Below are positions 1 through 10,036 of a stretch of DNA of 64,000 nucleotides, one piece after another; within the stretch, counting starts at the first letter, position 1, and each line of letters starts with the position of its first letter. Source of the DNA: an uncultured Tropicimonas sp. (GTDB taxonomy: Bacteria; Pseudomonadota; Alphaproteobacteria; Rhodobacterales; Rhodobacteraceae). The stretch is taken from assembly GCA_947497945.1 (NCBI GenBank), contig CANMIP010000003.1, positions 124,001 to 188,000 on the forward strand. The letters run 5' to 3'. The notes under the pieces are model-generated. The model ran no database searches. It saw nothing but the letters and a program-made list of their open reading frames with translations, and was not told where the DNA came from. The translations under genes were made by a program, and so were the position numbers.

Positions 1-445
1 CGGCGCGCGATCTCCTCCCCGCTCTCACCGCCACGCGCCGCAAGACGGACGGCCCGTTCCGGCACGAAAGACCGCATGAGGATCACGCGCGAGAGCCGGC
101 GAAGAGCAGGTTGCGTCCCTCCGACATCGCCCGTTCGACGCTGCGCGGGATGCCGTGGCACATCCCGCCCGACTGCCAGTCGACCAGGAGACCACCCTCC
201 GCCTCGCTCACCCCTTCACAGGGTTCCCTGCCCGCGCTCTCTGGCCGGGGCATCACCGGGCGCACCACATGAAGGTCCGGCCGACAGCGTTTCGCCTCGG
301 CCATCAGCCTATCCTTGCCCGCATCGGAGGGGCCGACCCCGGCAAAGCCCCGTCCCGCCATGGGGCCGGTCGCCGCTCCTGTCCGGTCAGACAGGACTGG
401 TTGCCGCCCGGTCCAGGCGAATTTTACGTAGATTTTTAAAGACAT
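1..445 (-). pseudogene. phnN: Degraded ribose 1,5-bisphosphate phosphokinase (PhnN-like), cut by window edge
   Basis: Minus-strand ORF 83..445 has a PhnN/guanylate-kinase-like P-loop (FAGVGPSDAGKDRLM) and ...HGIPRSVERAMSEGRNLLFAGSRA, then a stop. The expected C-terminal block (RLAARGGESGEEIARR) resumes in another frame at 1..86. Confidence 0.65.
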
Positions 446-916
446 TTCCGGGACCGCGGCCCGGTCCCGCGATCCCTCGCCCCAAAGGCCGCGACATGGC
501 TGGGCGATGCGCCAGGGCGCAGCTTCTCCCGAGGACCCGGCATTACCAATCTCAGGCCCCCGCGTCTTGCGCGCAACGCCGCCTCTCCGGTCTGGCGAAG
601 CCCCCCTGGCACCCCATTCGTTTTAAATACAAAACTCTCTCAGGCCGATTGCCGCCTCCGCCCTGACACACGGCCGGATGTGGCCACGCGCCAAGTGCCC
701 TGTCTCAAGCGCCGGTGCCGAGACTGCACTCGCCTCAACGGCGCACCGGGGCAACCATGTCGCGGGCCAGCGCGTCGCATGGCGTTGTGGCCCCCGACAA
801 GACCGGCGGGACAGCATTCCCATAAGCGGAATGGTAAGGTTTTTGTCCTTTCTTCGTCATGACGCCGCCCCAATTCGCTGCGAAACCACGGTCCGAAGAC
901 GCGTAAGGAGACTCTC

Positions 917-1063
917 ATGGAATGGATTGCCCAGATCACTATTGGCGACCTGATCCTGTCTTTCCTGACATGTTGCCTCATTCACGAGACGCTCATTGCC
1001 ATCCTGCCCGACGATATTGCCGGCCCCGGTGGCTGGTTCATCGACACGGGCGCTGATGACTGA
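917..1063 (+). CDS. Candidate 48-aa small protein (hydrophobic N-terminal half)
   Basis: ATG at 917 preceded by AAGGAG with about 6 nt spacing; MEWIAQITIGDLILSFLTCCLIHETLIAILPDDIAGPGGWFIDTGADD*. Below the cutoff of the ORF track. Confidence 0.4.
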   Translation: MEWIAQITIGDLILSFLTCCLIHETLIAILPDDIAGPGGWFIDTGADD

Positions 1064-1613
1064 ACAAAGGCCGCTGTTGCCGACCAGGTGACCTCGGCTT
1101 GCTGCGCGCATGCCTGGATCGAGCGGAACAGGCACATAACAGCCCCGGACACGAAGATTTTGTGAAATCCCGCCCGCATGATCGCGATGTCAAAACCGCG
1201 AAACCTCCGGCCCGGGCACTGCCGGCCCTCCTGATCAACAGGGGTCCGAGACCGGCGGAGACCCTCGCGCAACCGGCGGGCTCAAGGCGAGTGCCCACCC
1301 GACGCCTCTGTCGAACGTAGCGCATCAGGATCCGGACCGAATGGCTCATCACGGGACTTGCACCGAGCAACTGCCATCGAAGTCCCGGCCAACCTGCGGG
1401 CTGCCCTGCTCCCCTCGCCTCCAGTGGACAGCTCAAGACGGCAGGACGTCTTCGCCTTGGCGACAAGACCCGGCGCTCTGGAGCGTCGCAGCCGCCGGCG
1501 AGGCCAGGACGCGGCCTGCCCCCCCATCCAACGGACCGGTTCGCCCGTTCCGCGACCGGGCCAATCCCGCCCATTTTGCAGCGCGAGACCGGGCCGGCCT
1601 CCGACAGGGACGG

Positions 1614-1644
1614 AAAACCCCTGCCAGCGCGAGGCCGGCAGGGG
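1614..1644 (-). terminator. Intrinsic terminator of the sugar ABC operon
   Basis: CCCCTGCC...GGCAGGGG stem, followed on the minus strand by TTTTCC, downstream of the 1719 stop. Confidence 0.7.
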
Positions 1645-1718
1645 CATTCCCTTGAGACGTTCAAGGAACAGAGCGCGGTGCAACCCGTCGGGTTACATCG
1701 CTTTCCCGTCAAACCCGA

Positions 1719-2666
1719 TCAGAACGGGCTGTCCGGATAGTAGAACTTCTCGGCATTGTCCTGGGTGATCAGCACGGAGCCGATCACGAACTTGCCGGAG
1801 ACCGGCGCGTTGGAGACGAAGTTCAGCGCCGTCATTTCGATGGCCGTGGCGGACATCGACGGCGGATAGGTCACGTTGGCCTTGATCGTCGGGTCGCCAT
1901 CGGCCACGCGCTTGATCATCTCCTTCATGCCGGCGCCGCCAAGCACCCACATCTCGTCCGTGCGGTCTGCTTCCTTCATCGCGCCCAGCACACCGATGGC
2001 CATGTCGTCATCAGAGGCCCAGACGGCGTCGATTTCCGGGTACTTGGACAGGAAGTCCTGCATCACGGTGAAGGCGTCATCGCGGTTCCAGTTGCCATGT
2101 TCCATGGCCAGGATCTCGATGCCGGAGCCTTCGATCGCGGCCTGGAAACCCTCGACGCGCTCATTGTCGATCGTGGTCGGGATGCCGCGCAGAACGACGA
2201 TCTTGCCGCCATCGGGCATCATTTCCTTGAAGAACATGCCGGAGGTGGTGCCGAAGCCCGGATTGTCGCCGGCCACGTAAAGGTCTTCGATGCCGTCCTC
2301 GGAGAGGCCGCGGTCGATCACTGTCACCCATGCGCCGGAGGCCTTCACGCGCTTCACGGGGGCCGTCAGCGGCTCGGATTCGAAGGGCAGAACCACCAGC
2401 GCGTCGATATTGCGCGTGGCCATCATGTCCTCGATGTCATTGACCTGCTTGGCAGGATCCGAGGCGGTTGAGAGGACGAAATCCAGCTCCGGATAGGTGG
2501 CTTCCAGCCGCTCGATCGTGGTCTTGGCATGGAAGTTCATGCCGCCCGCCCAGCCATGGGTCGCGGCTGGAATGGACACGCCGATGATCGTGGTCTCGGC
2601 CATCGCCACGCCTGCTGCCAGAATGGTCGCAATCGCCGTGGCACCGAAAAGATGCTTCATTTTCAT
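1719..2666 (-). CDS. Sugar ABC transporter substrate-binding protein (ribose/xylose type)
   Basis: Signal peptide MKMKHLFGATAIATILAAGVAMAE; periplasmic-binding fold motifs; upstream of matching permease and ATPase. Confidence 0.85.
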   Translation of the reverse strand: MKMKHLFGATAIATILAAGVAMAETTIIGVSIPAATHGWAGGMNFHAKTTIERLEATYPELDFVLSTASDPAKQVNDIEDMMATRNIDALVVLPFESEPLTAPVKRVKASGAWVTVIDRGLSEDGIEDLYVAGDNPGFGTTSGMFFKEMMPDGGKIVVLRGIPTTIDNERVEGFQAAIEGSGIEILAMEHGNWNRDDAFTVMQDFLSKYPEIDAVWASDDDMAIGVLGAMKEADRTDEMWVLGGAGMKEMIKRVADGDPTIKANVTYPPSMSATAIEMTALNFVSNAPVSGKFVIGSVLITQDNAEKFYYPDSPF

Positions 2667-2709
2667 GGTCTTCCTCCCTAGATTGCCCCGCGACGGGGCA
2701 GTTTTCCCG

Positions 2710-3717
2710 TCAGCGGGATGACTTCCTGGCGCGCTGCAGCACAACCGCCAGAATGATGATCACGCCCTGGATCGCCCCGTTGAGATAGGGGGACACAAGG
2801 TCCGTGAGATTGAGGATATTGTCGATCAGCCCGAGGATGAGCACGCCGACCACCGTGCCCCAGACGCGCCCGAACCCGCCCGAGAGCAGCGTGCCGCCGA
2901 TAATGACCGCCGCGATGGTCTCCAACTCCCAGAGCAGGCCGGTGGAGTTCGAGGCCGAGCCGAGCCGTGGCACATAGAGCACCGAGGCCAACCCCACGAG
3001 CACGCCGAGCACGACATAGGTCATCAGGCGGACGTTCTTCACATGCACCGCAGAGTAGCGCGCGACCTGCTCGTTGGAGCCGATCGCGGCGCAATGGCGG
3101 CCATAGGCGGTGTGGCGCATGGCGATCTCGCCGAGAATGGCGACAATGGCAAAGACGATGATCGGCCAGCGGATGCCGAACAGCCCGCCGTAATAGACCG
3201 GCTCATAGATCGAACCGAGCGAGAAATTCAACGAGATCGTGCCGCCATCGGCCATCCAGGTCACGAGGCTGCGGAAGATCACCATCATCCCCAGCGTTAC
3301 GATGAAGGCCTCGATCCCCATTCGGGTGATCAGCAGCCCGTTCACGGCGCCTGCCGCCGCTCCAAGCATGAGCCCTGTGCCCATGCCGACAAGGATCACC
3401 GCCCAACTGGTGCCAAGCGCGGGGATCAGTGCGTTCATCACCATGATCATGATGCCGGCGATGAAAGCGGTCATGGAGCCAACCGAAAGGTCGAGCCCGC
3501 CGGCGGTGATGACGAAGGTCATGCCCACGGCCATGATGCCGATAAAGGCCGAGCGCGAGAGCACGTTGGTGATGTTTTTCGAGCCGAGGAAATCGGGGTT
3601 CAGCAGGTAGCCGACCACGATCAGCACGACCAGTGCCAGGATCGGACCGAGCGCCTGTATGTCGAACTTGAACCCTGCCTTGCCGGGGGCATTGCTGGTC
3701 GTCTCACTCATGGCCAT
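2710..3717 (-). CDS. Sugar ABC transporter permease (BPD_transp_2 family)
   Basis: Multi-TM protein with GGLDLSVGSMTAFIAGI and AVIIGGTLLSGGFGRVWGTVVG motifs. Confidence 0.88.
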   Translation of the reverse strand: MAMSETTSNAPGKAGFKFDIQALGPILALVVLIVVGYLLNPDFLGSKNITNVLSRSAFIGIMAVGMTFVITAGGLDLSVGSMTAFIAGIMIMVMNALIPALGTSWAVILVGMGTGLMLGAAAGAVNGLLITRMGIEAFIVTLGMMVIFRSLVTWMADGGTISLNFSLGSIYEPVYYGGLFGIRWPIIVFAIVAILGEIAMRHTAYGRHCAAIGSNEQVARYSAVHVKNVRLMTYVVLGVLVGLASVLYVPRLGSASNSTGLLWELETIAAVIIGGTLLSGGFGRVWGTVVGVLILGLIDNILNLTDLVSPYLNGAIQGVIIILAVVLQRARKSSR

Positions 3718-5254
3718 TGCCCTTCTTTTCCAGTCCCATTGCGAGGCGCACGATGCTGTCCTCGTTCACGTCATCCCCCGTCACCTGACCCGCGATCTCG
3801 CCGCGCCGCATGACGCAGACCCGGTCGCAGAGCCCGATCACCTCGGTCATCTCGGAGCTGATCACGATCACCGAATGCCCCTTCTCGGCCAGCTGGTGGA
3901 TGAAGGTGTAGAATTGCTGCTTGGTGCCGACATCGATACCGCGTGTCGGCTCGTCGATGATGACGATCTGCGGCTCGGCCAGCATGATCTTGGCCAGCAG
4001 CACCTTTTGCTGGTTGCCGCCCGACATGTTGCCGACAAGCACGTCGCGCGAGGGCGCACGAATGTCGAACTCCTCGATCGCCCTGTCGAGCGCGGCTTCC
4101 TCGGCCTTCCGGTCAATGACGATATTGCTGAACTTCTTCAGCGCCAGCAGCGTCAGGTTGCGCCGCATGTCCTGGGTCAGGATCAGCCCGTTTTCCTTGC
4201 GATCCTCGGGCAGGTAGACAAGCCCCGCCTTCATCGCGTCTTCCGCGTTGTGGATGCGCACGGGGGCGCCGTTAATGGCGACCGAGCCGGTGGAGGAGCG
4301 AACGCCGAACAGCCCCTCCATCAGCTCGGTGCGGCCGGACCCGACGAGCCCGGCAAAGCCGAGAATCTCGCCCCGTCGAAGGGTAAAGGAGACGTCCTTC
4401 ACGAGCGTTCCGATGGTGAAATCCTTCACCTCCAGAACCGGTTCGGCCCCGTCGGCCGGGTGTTTGGGCGGGAACATGTCGGAGAGGTCGCGCCCGACCA
4501 TCGCCTCGGCCATCTGGTCTTCGTTCAGCTCGCCGCGCCGTGCGGTGCGCACGATCCGCCCGTCGCGCATGACCGTGATCCGGTCGGCGATGCGGGCCAC
4601 CTCGTCGAGCTTGTGCGAGGTGTAGAGAATGGCGGTGCCTTCTTCCTTCAGCCGGTCGATCTGGCGGAAGAGCACTTCGGTCTCGCGCGTGGTCAGCGCG
4701 GCGGTCGGCTCATCCATGATCAGCACCCGCGCCTTGCGGCTGAGCGCCTTGGCGATCTCGACCATCTGTTTCTCCGGCACGGAGATATCGGCCGTCTTGG
4801 CGCGCGGATCGAGCGGGGTTTCCAGCCGGTCGAGCAGCTCGCGGGTCTGGGCGCGCATGGCGGTGTGATCGAGCAGCCAACCCTTCTTCAGCTCATGGCC
4901 GAGGAAGATATTCTGCTCCACGCTCAAAAGCTGCGCGAGGTTGAATTCCTGGTGGATGAGGGTCACGCCGCGCGCCTCGGCCTCGCGGGAGCGGGCGAAG
5001 GTTACCGGGGCGCCGTCCAGCACGATCTCGCCTTCGGAGGCTTCCAGATAGCCAGACATGATCTTCATCGTGGTCGATTTTCCGGCGCCGTTTTCGCCGA
5101 TCAGGGCATGGACCTCGCCCGGATAAAGCTCCATCGAGATGTCAAAAAGGATCTGGATGGGGCCGAAGGAGCGCTGCACATTGCTGAGCGCAAGGATGGG
5201 GGCCGCGGACTCGTTCCGCGGCACTCCCGTGATATTGGCGGCGGCCAGGCTCAT
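3704..5254 (-). CDS. Sugar ABC transporter ATP-binding protein (two NBDs)
   Basis: Walker A GENGAGKSTTMK, two ABC halves, signature MSGGNQQKVLLAKI. Start reassigned to MSLAAANITG. Confidence 0.9.
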   Translation of the reverse strand: MSLAAANITGVPRNESAAPILALSNVQRSFGPIQILFDISMELYPGEVHALIGENGAGKSTTMKIMSGYLEASEGEIVLDGAPVTFARSREAEARGVTLIHQEFNLAQLLSVEQNIFLGHELKKGWLLDHTAMRAQTRELLDRLETPLDPRAKTADISVPEKQMVEIAKALSRKARVLIMDEPTAALTTRETEVLFRQIDRLKEEGTAILYTSHKLDEVARIADRITVMRDGRIVRTARRGELNEDQMAEAMVGRDLSDMFPPKHPADGAEPVLEVKDFTIGTLVKDVSFTLRRGEILGFAGLVGSGRTELMEGLFGVRSSTGSVAINGAPVRIHNAEDAMKAGLVYLPEDRKENGLILTQDMRRNLTLLALKKFSNIVIDRKAEEAALDRAIEEFDIRAPSRDVLVGNMSGGNQQKVLLAKIMLAEPQIVIIDEPTRGIDVGTKQQFYTFIHQLAEKGHSVIVISSEMTEVIGLCDRVCVMRRGEIAGQVTGDDVNEDSIVRLAMGLEKKGNGHE

Positions 5255-5259
5255 GCGCG

Positions 5260-6405
5260 TCAGGCCAACTTGACCCAGGCCGCGTCGCGCGCCGAGCTGC
5301 GTACGCAGGCATCGACGAAGGACACGCCGGTCAGCCCGTCCTGCACGCTCGGGAAGACGACATCGGCCGGGATCTCCTCGCCCGCCAGCTTCGCCCGGAT
5401 CGCCCGTGCGGCCTCGGAATAGATATTGGCGAAGCCTTCGAGATAGCCCTCGGGGTGGCCGCCGGGCGTGCGCGAGACACGGTTGGCGACGTCGCGGGCG
5501 CCGGTCCCGGAGCGGGTCAGCAGCCGCTTCGGCTCGCCGAAGGGCGTGTACCAGAGATAGTTCGGGTCCTCCTGGGACCATTCCAGCCCGCCCTTGTCGC
5601 CATAGACACGCAGCTTGAGGGCGTTTTCATTGCCCGGCGCCACTTGCGAACACCAGAGCATGCCGCGCGCGCCGCCCTTGAAGCGGAGCATGACATGGCC
5701 ATTGTCGTCCACGCGTCGGCCATCGACGAAGCTCTGCAGATCGGCGGAGAGCGTTTCCAGTTCCAGCCCCGTCACGAAGCTCGCGAGGTTGAACGCATGG
5801 GTGCCGATATCGCCGGTGGAGCCCCCTGCCCCGGAGCGCTCGGGATCGGTGCGCCACTCGGATTGCTTGTTCTGGCCCGTCTGCTCCTCGGCCTCGGTCA
5901 GCCAGTCCTGCGGGTATTCGACCTGCACGACACGGAGGTTGCCAAGCTCGCCTTTCGCCACCATCTCGCGCGCCTGCCGCACCATCGGGTAGCCGGTATA
6001 GTTATGCGTTAGCACGAAGAGTGCGTCGCTCTCCTCGGCCAGTTTCACCAGCTTGCGGGCGTCCGGCAGGGTCGAGGTCAGCGGCTTGTCGCAGATCACA
6101 TGGATGCCGCGTTTGAGGAATTCACGCGCCGCCGGATAATGGACGTGGTTCGGCGTGACGATCGCCACGGCCTGGATGCCGTCCTTGATCCGGTTCTCGC
6201 GGATCGCCATCTCGCGGAAATCGCCATAGATCCGGTCCGGGGCGAGGCCAAGCGCTTCACCGCTCGCTTTCGCCTTCTCAGGCGTGGAACTCAGGGCACC
6301 GGCGACGAGCTGATACTCGCCGTCGATGCGCGATGCGATGCGGTGGACCGCGCCGATGAAAGCGTCATTGCCGCCGCCTACCATGCCAAGTCTGATAGGT
6401 GCCAT
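5260..6405 (-). CDS. Gfo/Idh/MocA family oxidoreductase
   Basis: N-terminal GMVGGGNDAFIGAVHR NAD-binding motif; VICDKPLT motif. Confidence 0.88.
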   Translation of the reverse strand: MAPIRLGMVGGGNDAFIGAVHRIASRIDGEYQLVAGALSSTPEKAKASGEALGLAPDRIYGDFREMAIRENRIKDGIQAVAIVTPNHVHYPAAREFLKRGIHVICDKPLTSTLPDARKLVKLAEESDALFVLTHNYTGYPMVRQAREMVAKGELGNLRVVQVEYPQDWLTEAEEQTGQNKQSEWRTDPERSGAGGSTGDIGTHAFNLASFVTGLELETLSADLQSFVDGRRVDDNGHVMLRFKGGARGMLWCSQVAPGNENALKLRVYGDKGGLEWSQEDPNYLWYTPFGEPKRLLTRSGTGARDVANRVSRTPGGHPEGYLEGFANIYSEAARAIRAKLAGEEIPADVVFPSVQDGLTGVSFVDACVRSSARDAAWVKLA

Positions 6406-6407
6406 GA

Positions 6408-7460
6408 TCAGATCCCCAGCATCTTCTTGTTGGCCTCTTCGTCGGTCCCGCCATCGGCGAAATCGTCAAAGGCCTTTTCGGTAACGCGGATGATATGATC
6501 CTTGACGAATTGCGCCCCTTCGCGCGCCCCGTCCTCGGGGTGCTTGAGGCAGCATTCCCATTCGACCACGGCCCAGCCGTCGAAATCATTGGCGGCCATC
6601 TTGGAGAAGATCGCGCCGAAATCGCACTGCCCGTCGCCCAGGGAGCGGAAGCGGCCGGCCCGGTCCGTCCAGCCCTGGTAGCCGGAATAGACGCCCTGAC
6701 GCCCTGTCGGGTTGAACTCGGCATCCTTGACGTGGAACATGCCGATCCGGTCCTTGTAGATGTCGATATTGTCCAGGTAATCAAGGCATTGCAGGACGTA
6801 GTGACTGGGATCGTAGAGCATCATAGCGCGCGGGTGATTGTTCACGCGCTCGAGGAACATCTCGAAGGTCACGCCGTCATGCAGGTCCTCGCCCGGATGG
6901 ATCTCGTAGCAGACATTGACGCCGCACGCGTCGGCATGATCGAGGATCGGCTTCCAGCGCCGGGCCAGCTCGTCAAAGGCGGTCTCGATGAGGCCGGCGG
7001 GCCGCTGCGGCCAGGGGTAGATATACGGCCAGGCCAGCGCGCCGGAGAAGGACGCATGCGCCGTGATCCCCATATTCTTCGACGCCGTCAGCGCCTTCTT
7101 GACCTGATCGACGGCCCATTCCTGGCGCGCCTTCGGGTTGCCGCGCACTTCCGGCGCTGCGAAGCCGTCAAAGGCGGTATCATAGGCGGGATGCACGGCC
7201 ACGAGCTGGCCCTGCAAATGGGTCGACAGTTCCGTGACCTCGACGCCGTTTTCGGCCGCCTTGCCCTTGAACTCGTCGCAGTAATCCTTGCTCTCGGCCG
7301 CTTTCGCCAGGTCGATGAGCCGACCGTCCCAGCTTGGGACCTGCACGCCGAGATAACCGCAATCGGCGGCCCATTTCGTGATGCTGTCCCAGGAATTGAA
7401 CGGCGCCTCATCACCGGCAAACTGGGCCAGGAAAAGGGCGGGTCCCTTGATCGTCTTCAT
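6408..7460 (-). CDS. Sugar phosphate isomerase/epimerase (AP endonuclease 2-like TIM barrel)
   Basis: CYEIHPGEDLHDG, MLYDPSHYVLQ, FHVKDAEF motifs. Start reassigned to MKTIKGPALFL. Confidence 0.85.
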   Translation of the reverse strand: MKTIKGPALFLAQFAGDEAPFNSWDSITKWAADCGYLGVQVPSWDGRLIDLAKAAESKDYCDEFKGKAAENGVEVTELSTHLQGQLVAVHPAYDTAFDGFAAPEVRGNPKARQEWAVDQVKKALTASKNMGITAHASFSGALAWPYIYPWPQRPAGLIETAFDELARRWKPILDHADACGVNVCYEIHPGEDLHDGVTFEMFLERVNNHPRAMMLYDPSHYVLQCLDYLDNIDIYKDRIGMFHVKDAEFNPTGRQGVYSGYQGWTDRAGRFRSLGDGQCDFGAIFSKMAANDFDGWAVVEWECCLKHPEDGAREGAQFVKDHIIRVTEKAFDDFADGGTDEEANKKMLGI

Positions 7461-7531
7461 CGCACAACCTCCTCGGCCGGCGAAGTGGCGCGCCATCGCG
7501 CAGCCCCTCCCCGGCATTTGCGAATCGCAGA

Positions 7532-7577
7532 TGTAATCCTTTACATCGTGAGCATATCCTGCATGTAATCGATTACA
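7532..7577. promoter_or_regulatory. Two LacI-type operator candidates in the divergent intergenic region
   Basis: TGTAATCCTTTACA (7532-7545) and perfect palindrome TGTAATCGATTACA (7564-7577) between the operon start (7460) and the lacI-family gene (7646). Confidence 0.7.
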
Positions 7578-7645
7578 AGATAGAAACTCAGCAATGTACG
7601 CATTACCCCATCCACGCTGAGAAAGCCCGGACAAAGGCTTGAAAC

Positions 7646-8692
7646 ATGGAAGAAATCGCTTCGCGCGCCCCTTCGATCCGTGATGTCGCGCAAGCCGCCG
7701 GCGTCTCCACGGCGACCGTGAGTCGGACGCTGACGACCCCGGACGTGGTTTCGAAGTCAACCCGCGAAGCGGTCTTCGCCGCGATCGAGGCAACGGGCTA
7801 CCGGGTCAATCTGGCCGCGCGCAACCTGCGCAAGCGCGAGACCGGCGCGATCGCCGTGCTGGTGCCCAACCTCGCCAATCCCTTCTTCTCCCGCATCCTC
7901 GCGGGAATCGCGGAAGTGATGATGGAAGCCGAGCTGAACGTGCTGATCGCCGACACCAAGCCGACGGCCGGCGGCGAGCACAGCTTCCCCGAATATGTCC
8001 GCCAGAACCATGTCGACGGGATCATCGTGCTGGACGGCAAGCTGCGGCACGAGAAACTGCTGGACCGCGGCAGCCCCGATATCCGTGCGCCGATGGTCTT
8101 TGCCTGCGAATGGATCGCCTCCATCGGCCGGCCGGTTGTGACCGTGGACAACCAGGAAGCCTCGGTGCGGGCCGTGCAACACCTGCTCAAGCTCGGGCAT
8201 CGGAAGATCGGCCATATCTGCGGGCCACAGGAGAATGTCCTCTCGTCGAGCCGCCTGGAGGGCGCGCTTGGCGCGATGCAGTCGGTCGGGCTGCGGATGA
8301 AGCCGGACTGGATCTATCCGGGCGATTTCTCGCTGCAATCGGGGGCGGAGGCCGCGAAACAATGGGTCCGGTCCGACGACCGTCCGACAGCCGTCTTTGC
8401 AGCCTGTGACGAGATGGCGCTCGGCTTCATGGGCGAGTTGATGCGGCGCAAGGTGAGGGTGCCGCGCGATGTCTCGGTGGTCGGCTTCGACGACCTCGAA
8501 ATGGCCGCCCACTTCGTGCCGGCGCTGACAACCGTGCACCAGCCGCGCGCCACAATGGGCCGGGCTGCGGCGCGGATGCTGCTGGAGCGGATGCGAATGC
8601 GCCCGGAAGATCGCGTTGCAGGCCCCGCCCCGCGCATTATCCTGCCGGTGAAACTGGCTGAGCGGGAATCCACCGCACCGCCGCCGGGCTGA
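7646..8692 (+). CDS. LacI family transcriptional regulator
   Basis: N-terminal HTH SIRDVAQAAGVSTATVSRTLTTPDVVSKSTREAV; GHRKIGHICGP; VSVVGFDDLEMA. Confidence 0.93.
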   Translation: MEEIASRAPSIRDVAQAAGVSTATVSRTLTTPDVVSKSTREAVFAAIEATGYRVNLAARNLRKRETGAIAVLVPNLANPFFSRILAGIAEVMMEAELNVLIADTKPTAGGEHSFPEYVRQNHVDGIIVLDGKLRHEKLLDRGSPDIRAPMVFACEWIASIGRPVVTVDNQEASVRAVQHLLKLGHRKIGHICGPQENVLSSSRLEGALGAMQSVGLRMKPDWIYPGDFSLQSGAEAAKQWVRSDDRPTAVFAACDEMALGFMGELMRRKVRVPRDVSVVGFDDLEMAAHFVPALTTVHQPRATMGRAAARMLLERMRMRPEDRVAGPAPRIILPVKLAERESTAPPPG

Positions 8693-8713
8693 GGAGAGGG
8701 ATACAGGCAAGCC

Positions 8714-10036
8714 ATGAAAATTGTTCACCTTATTGCCGCGACAAGCTGGCTTGCCGGGCAGTCCGTCGCCGGCGAGTTGCCGCCACCGGTGACGGACGAC
8801 ATGTATATGCCGGCCGATCCGGCCATGGTCGAGTTGGGGCGTCTGCTCTTCTGGGATCCAATCCTGTCGGGCAATCGCAATATCTCATGCGGCACCTGTC
8901 ATCACCCGAAATTCGGCACATCGGACGGGGTGTCGCTCTCCATCGGCGAAGGCGCCACCGGGCTTGGCCCGGAGCGCGTGCCGGACCCGGCGAACCCGCC
9001 CGAGCAACGCATCCCCCGCAACGCGCCGGCGCTGTTCAATCTCGGCGCGATGGAGTTCACCGTGCTCTTCCATGACGGCCGGATCGAGGCCGATCCCGAC
9101 GAGCCGAACGGGCTGCGCACCCCGCTCGACCAGGAGATGGTGCAAGGCTTTTCCGGCGTGCTCTCGGCCCAGACCATGTTCCCGGTGCTGAGCCAGGACG
9201 AGATGGCCGGGCATTACGGCGAGAACGAAATCTCCAAGGCCGTCCGCTCGGGACGGCTGACCGGTGAGGACGGTGCCTGGGACCTGATCGCGCAGCGGGT
9301 GCGGGCGATCCCGGAGTACCAGACTGGGTTCGAGGCGGCCCTGCCAGAGGTCGCGGCAGGCAAGCCGGTCTCCTTCACCGATATCTCCGACGCCATCGCC
9401 GAATTCATCAGCTGGGAGTGGCGCTCCGACGACAGCGCCTTCGACCGGCATCTGCGCGGAGAGGCGCCGCTGGAGGGGACGGCCTTGCAGGGCATGGAGC
9501 TGTTTTACGGCGATGCGGGCTGTGCGGACTGCCATTCCGGCCCGTTCCAGACCGATCACGCCTTCCACGCGATGGGCGTGCCGCAGCTCGGCCCCGGCAA
9601 GGCGGAACGCTTCGAGAGCCACGCGAAGGACGAGGGGCGGTTCCGGGTGACGGGGCGCGAAGAGGATCTCTATGCCTTCCTGACCCCGAGCTTGCGCAAT
9701 ATCGCGCTGACCGGCCCCTACGGGCATACCGGCGCCCATCGCGATCTTGGCGCCTTCATCTCCTATCACGCGGATCCGGCGACCGGTTTCGTCGCTTTTG
9801 ACCGGGGCCAACCGGTGTTGCAGGACTTCGAGGGCAAGCCCGTCTGGGCAGCAATCGACGAGGGGGGCGAAGGTGACGCGATCCTGGAGGCGCTGGATGC
9901 GGAGCCGGTCACGCTGACGGATGCTGAGACCGGCGCGTTGGTGACCTTCCTGGAGAGTCTGACCGGGGAGACCGGCGCCGACGGGCGGCTGGGGATTCCG
10001 GAAATTGTTCCGAGCGGGCTGCCGGTGGATCGTTGA
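8714..10036 (+). CDS. Di-heme cytochrome c peroxidase / MauG-like protein
   Basis: Signal peptide; two CXXCH motifs (CGTCH, CADCH); FLTPSLRNIALTGPYGHTGAHRDLGAFISYH. Confidence 0.88.
   Translation: MKIVHLIAATSWLAGQSVAGELPPPVTDDMYMPADPAMVELGRLLFWDPILSGNRNISCGTCHHPKFGTSDGVSLSIGEGATGLGPERVPDPANPPEQRIPRNAPALFNLGAMEFTVLFHDGRIEADPDEPNGLRTPLDQEMVQGFSGVLSAQTMFPVLSQDEMAGHYGENEISKAVRSGRLTGEDGAWDLIAQRVRAIPEYQTGFEAALPEVAAGKPVSFTDISDAIAEFISWEWRSDDSAFDRHLRGEAPLEGTALQGMELFYGDAGCADCHSGPFQTDHAFHAMGVPQLGPGKAERFESHAKDEGRFRVTGREEDLYAFLTPSLRNIALTGPYGHTGAHRDLGAFISYHADPATGFVAFDRGQPVLQDFEGKPVWAAIDEGGEGDAILEALDAEPVTLTDAETGALVTFLESLTGETGADGRLGIPEIVPSGLPVDR

Noticed and set aside
76-1768. Numerous overlapping ORFs on both strands in 76-1768
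   Set aside because: Mutually overlapping, no RBS or domains, apart from the phnN remnant and the 917 sORF.
3659-5422. 587-aa plus-strand ORF
   Set aside because: Antisense of the ABC permease/ATPase genes; the composition is a shadow of high-GC coding sequence and the minus frame has clear ABC motifs.
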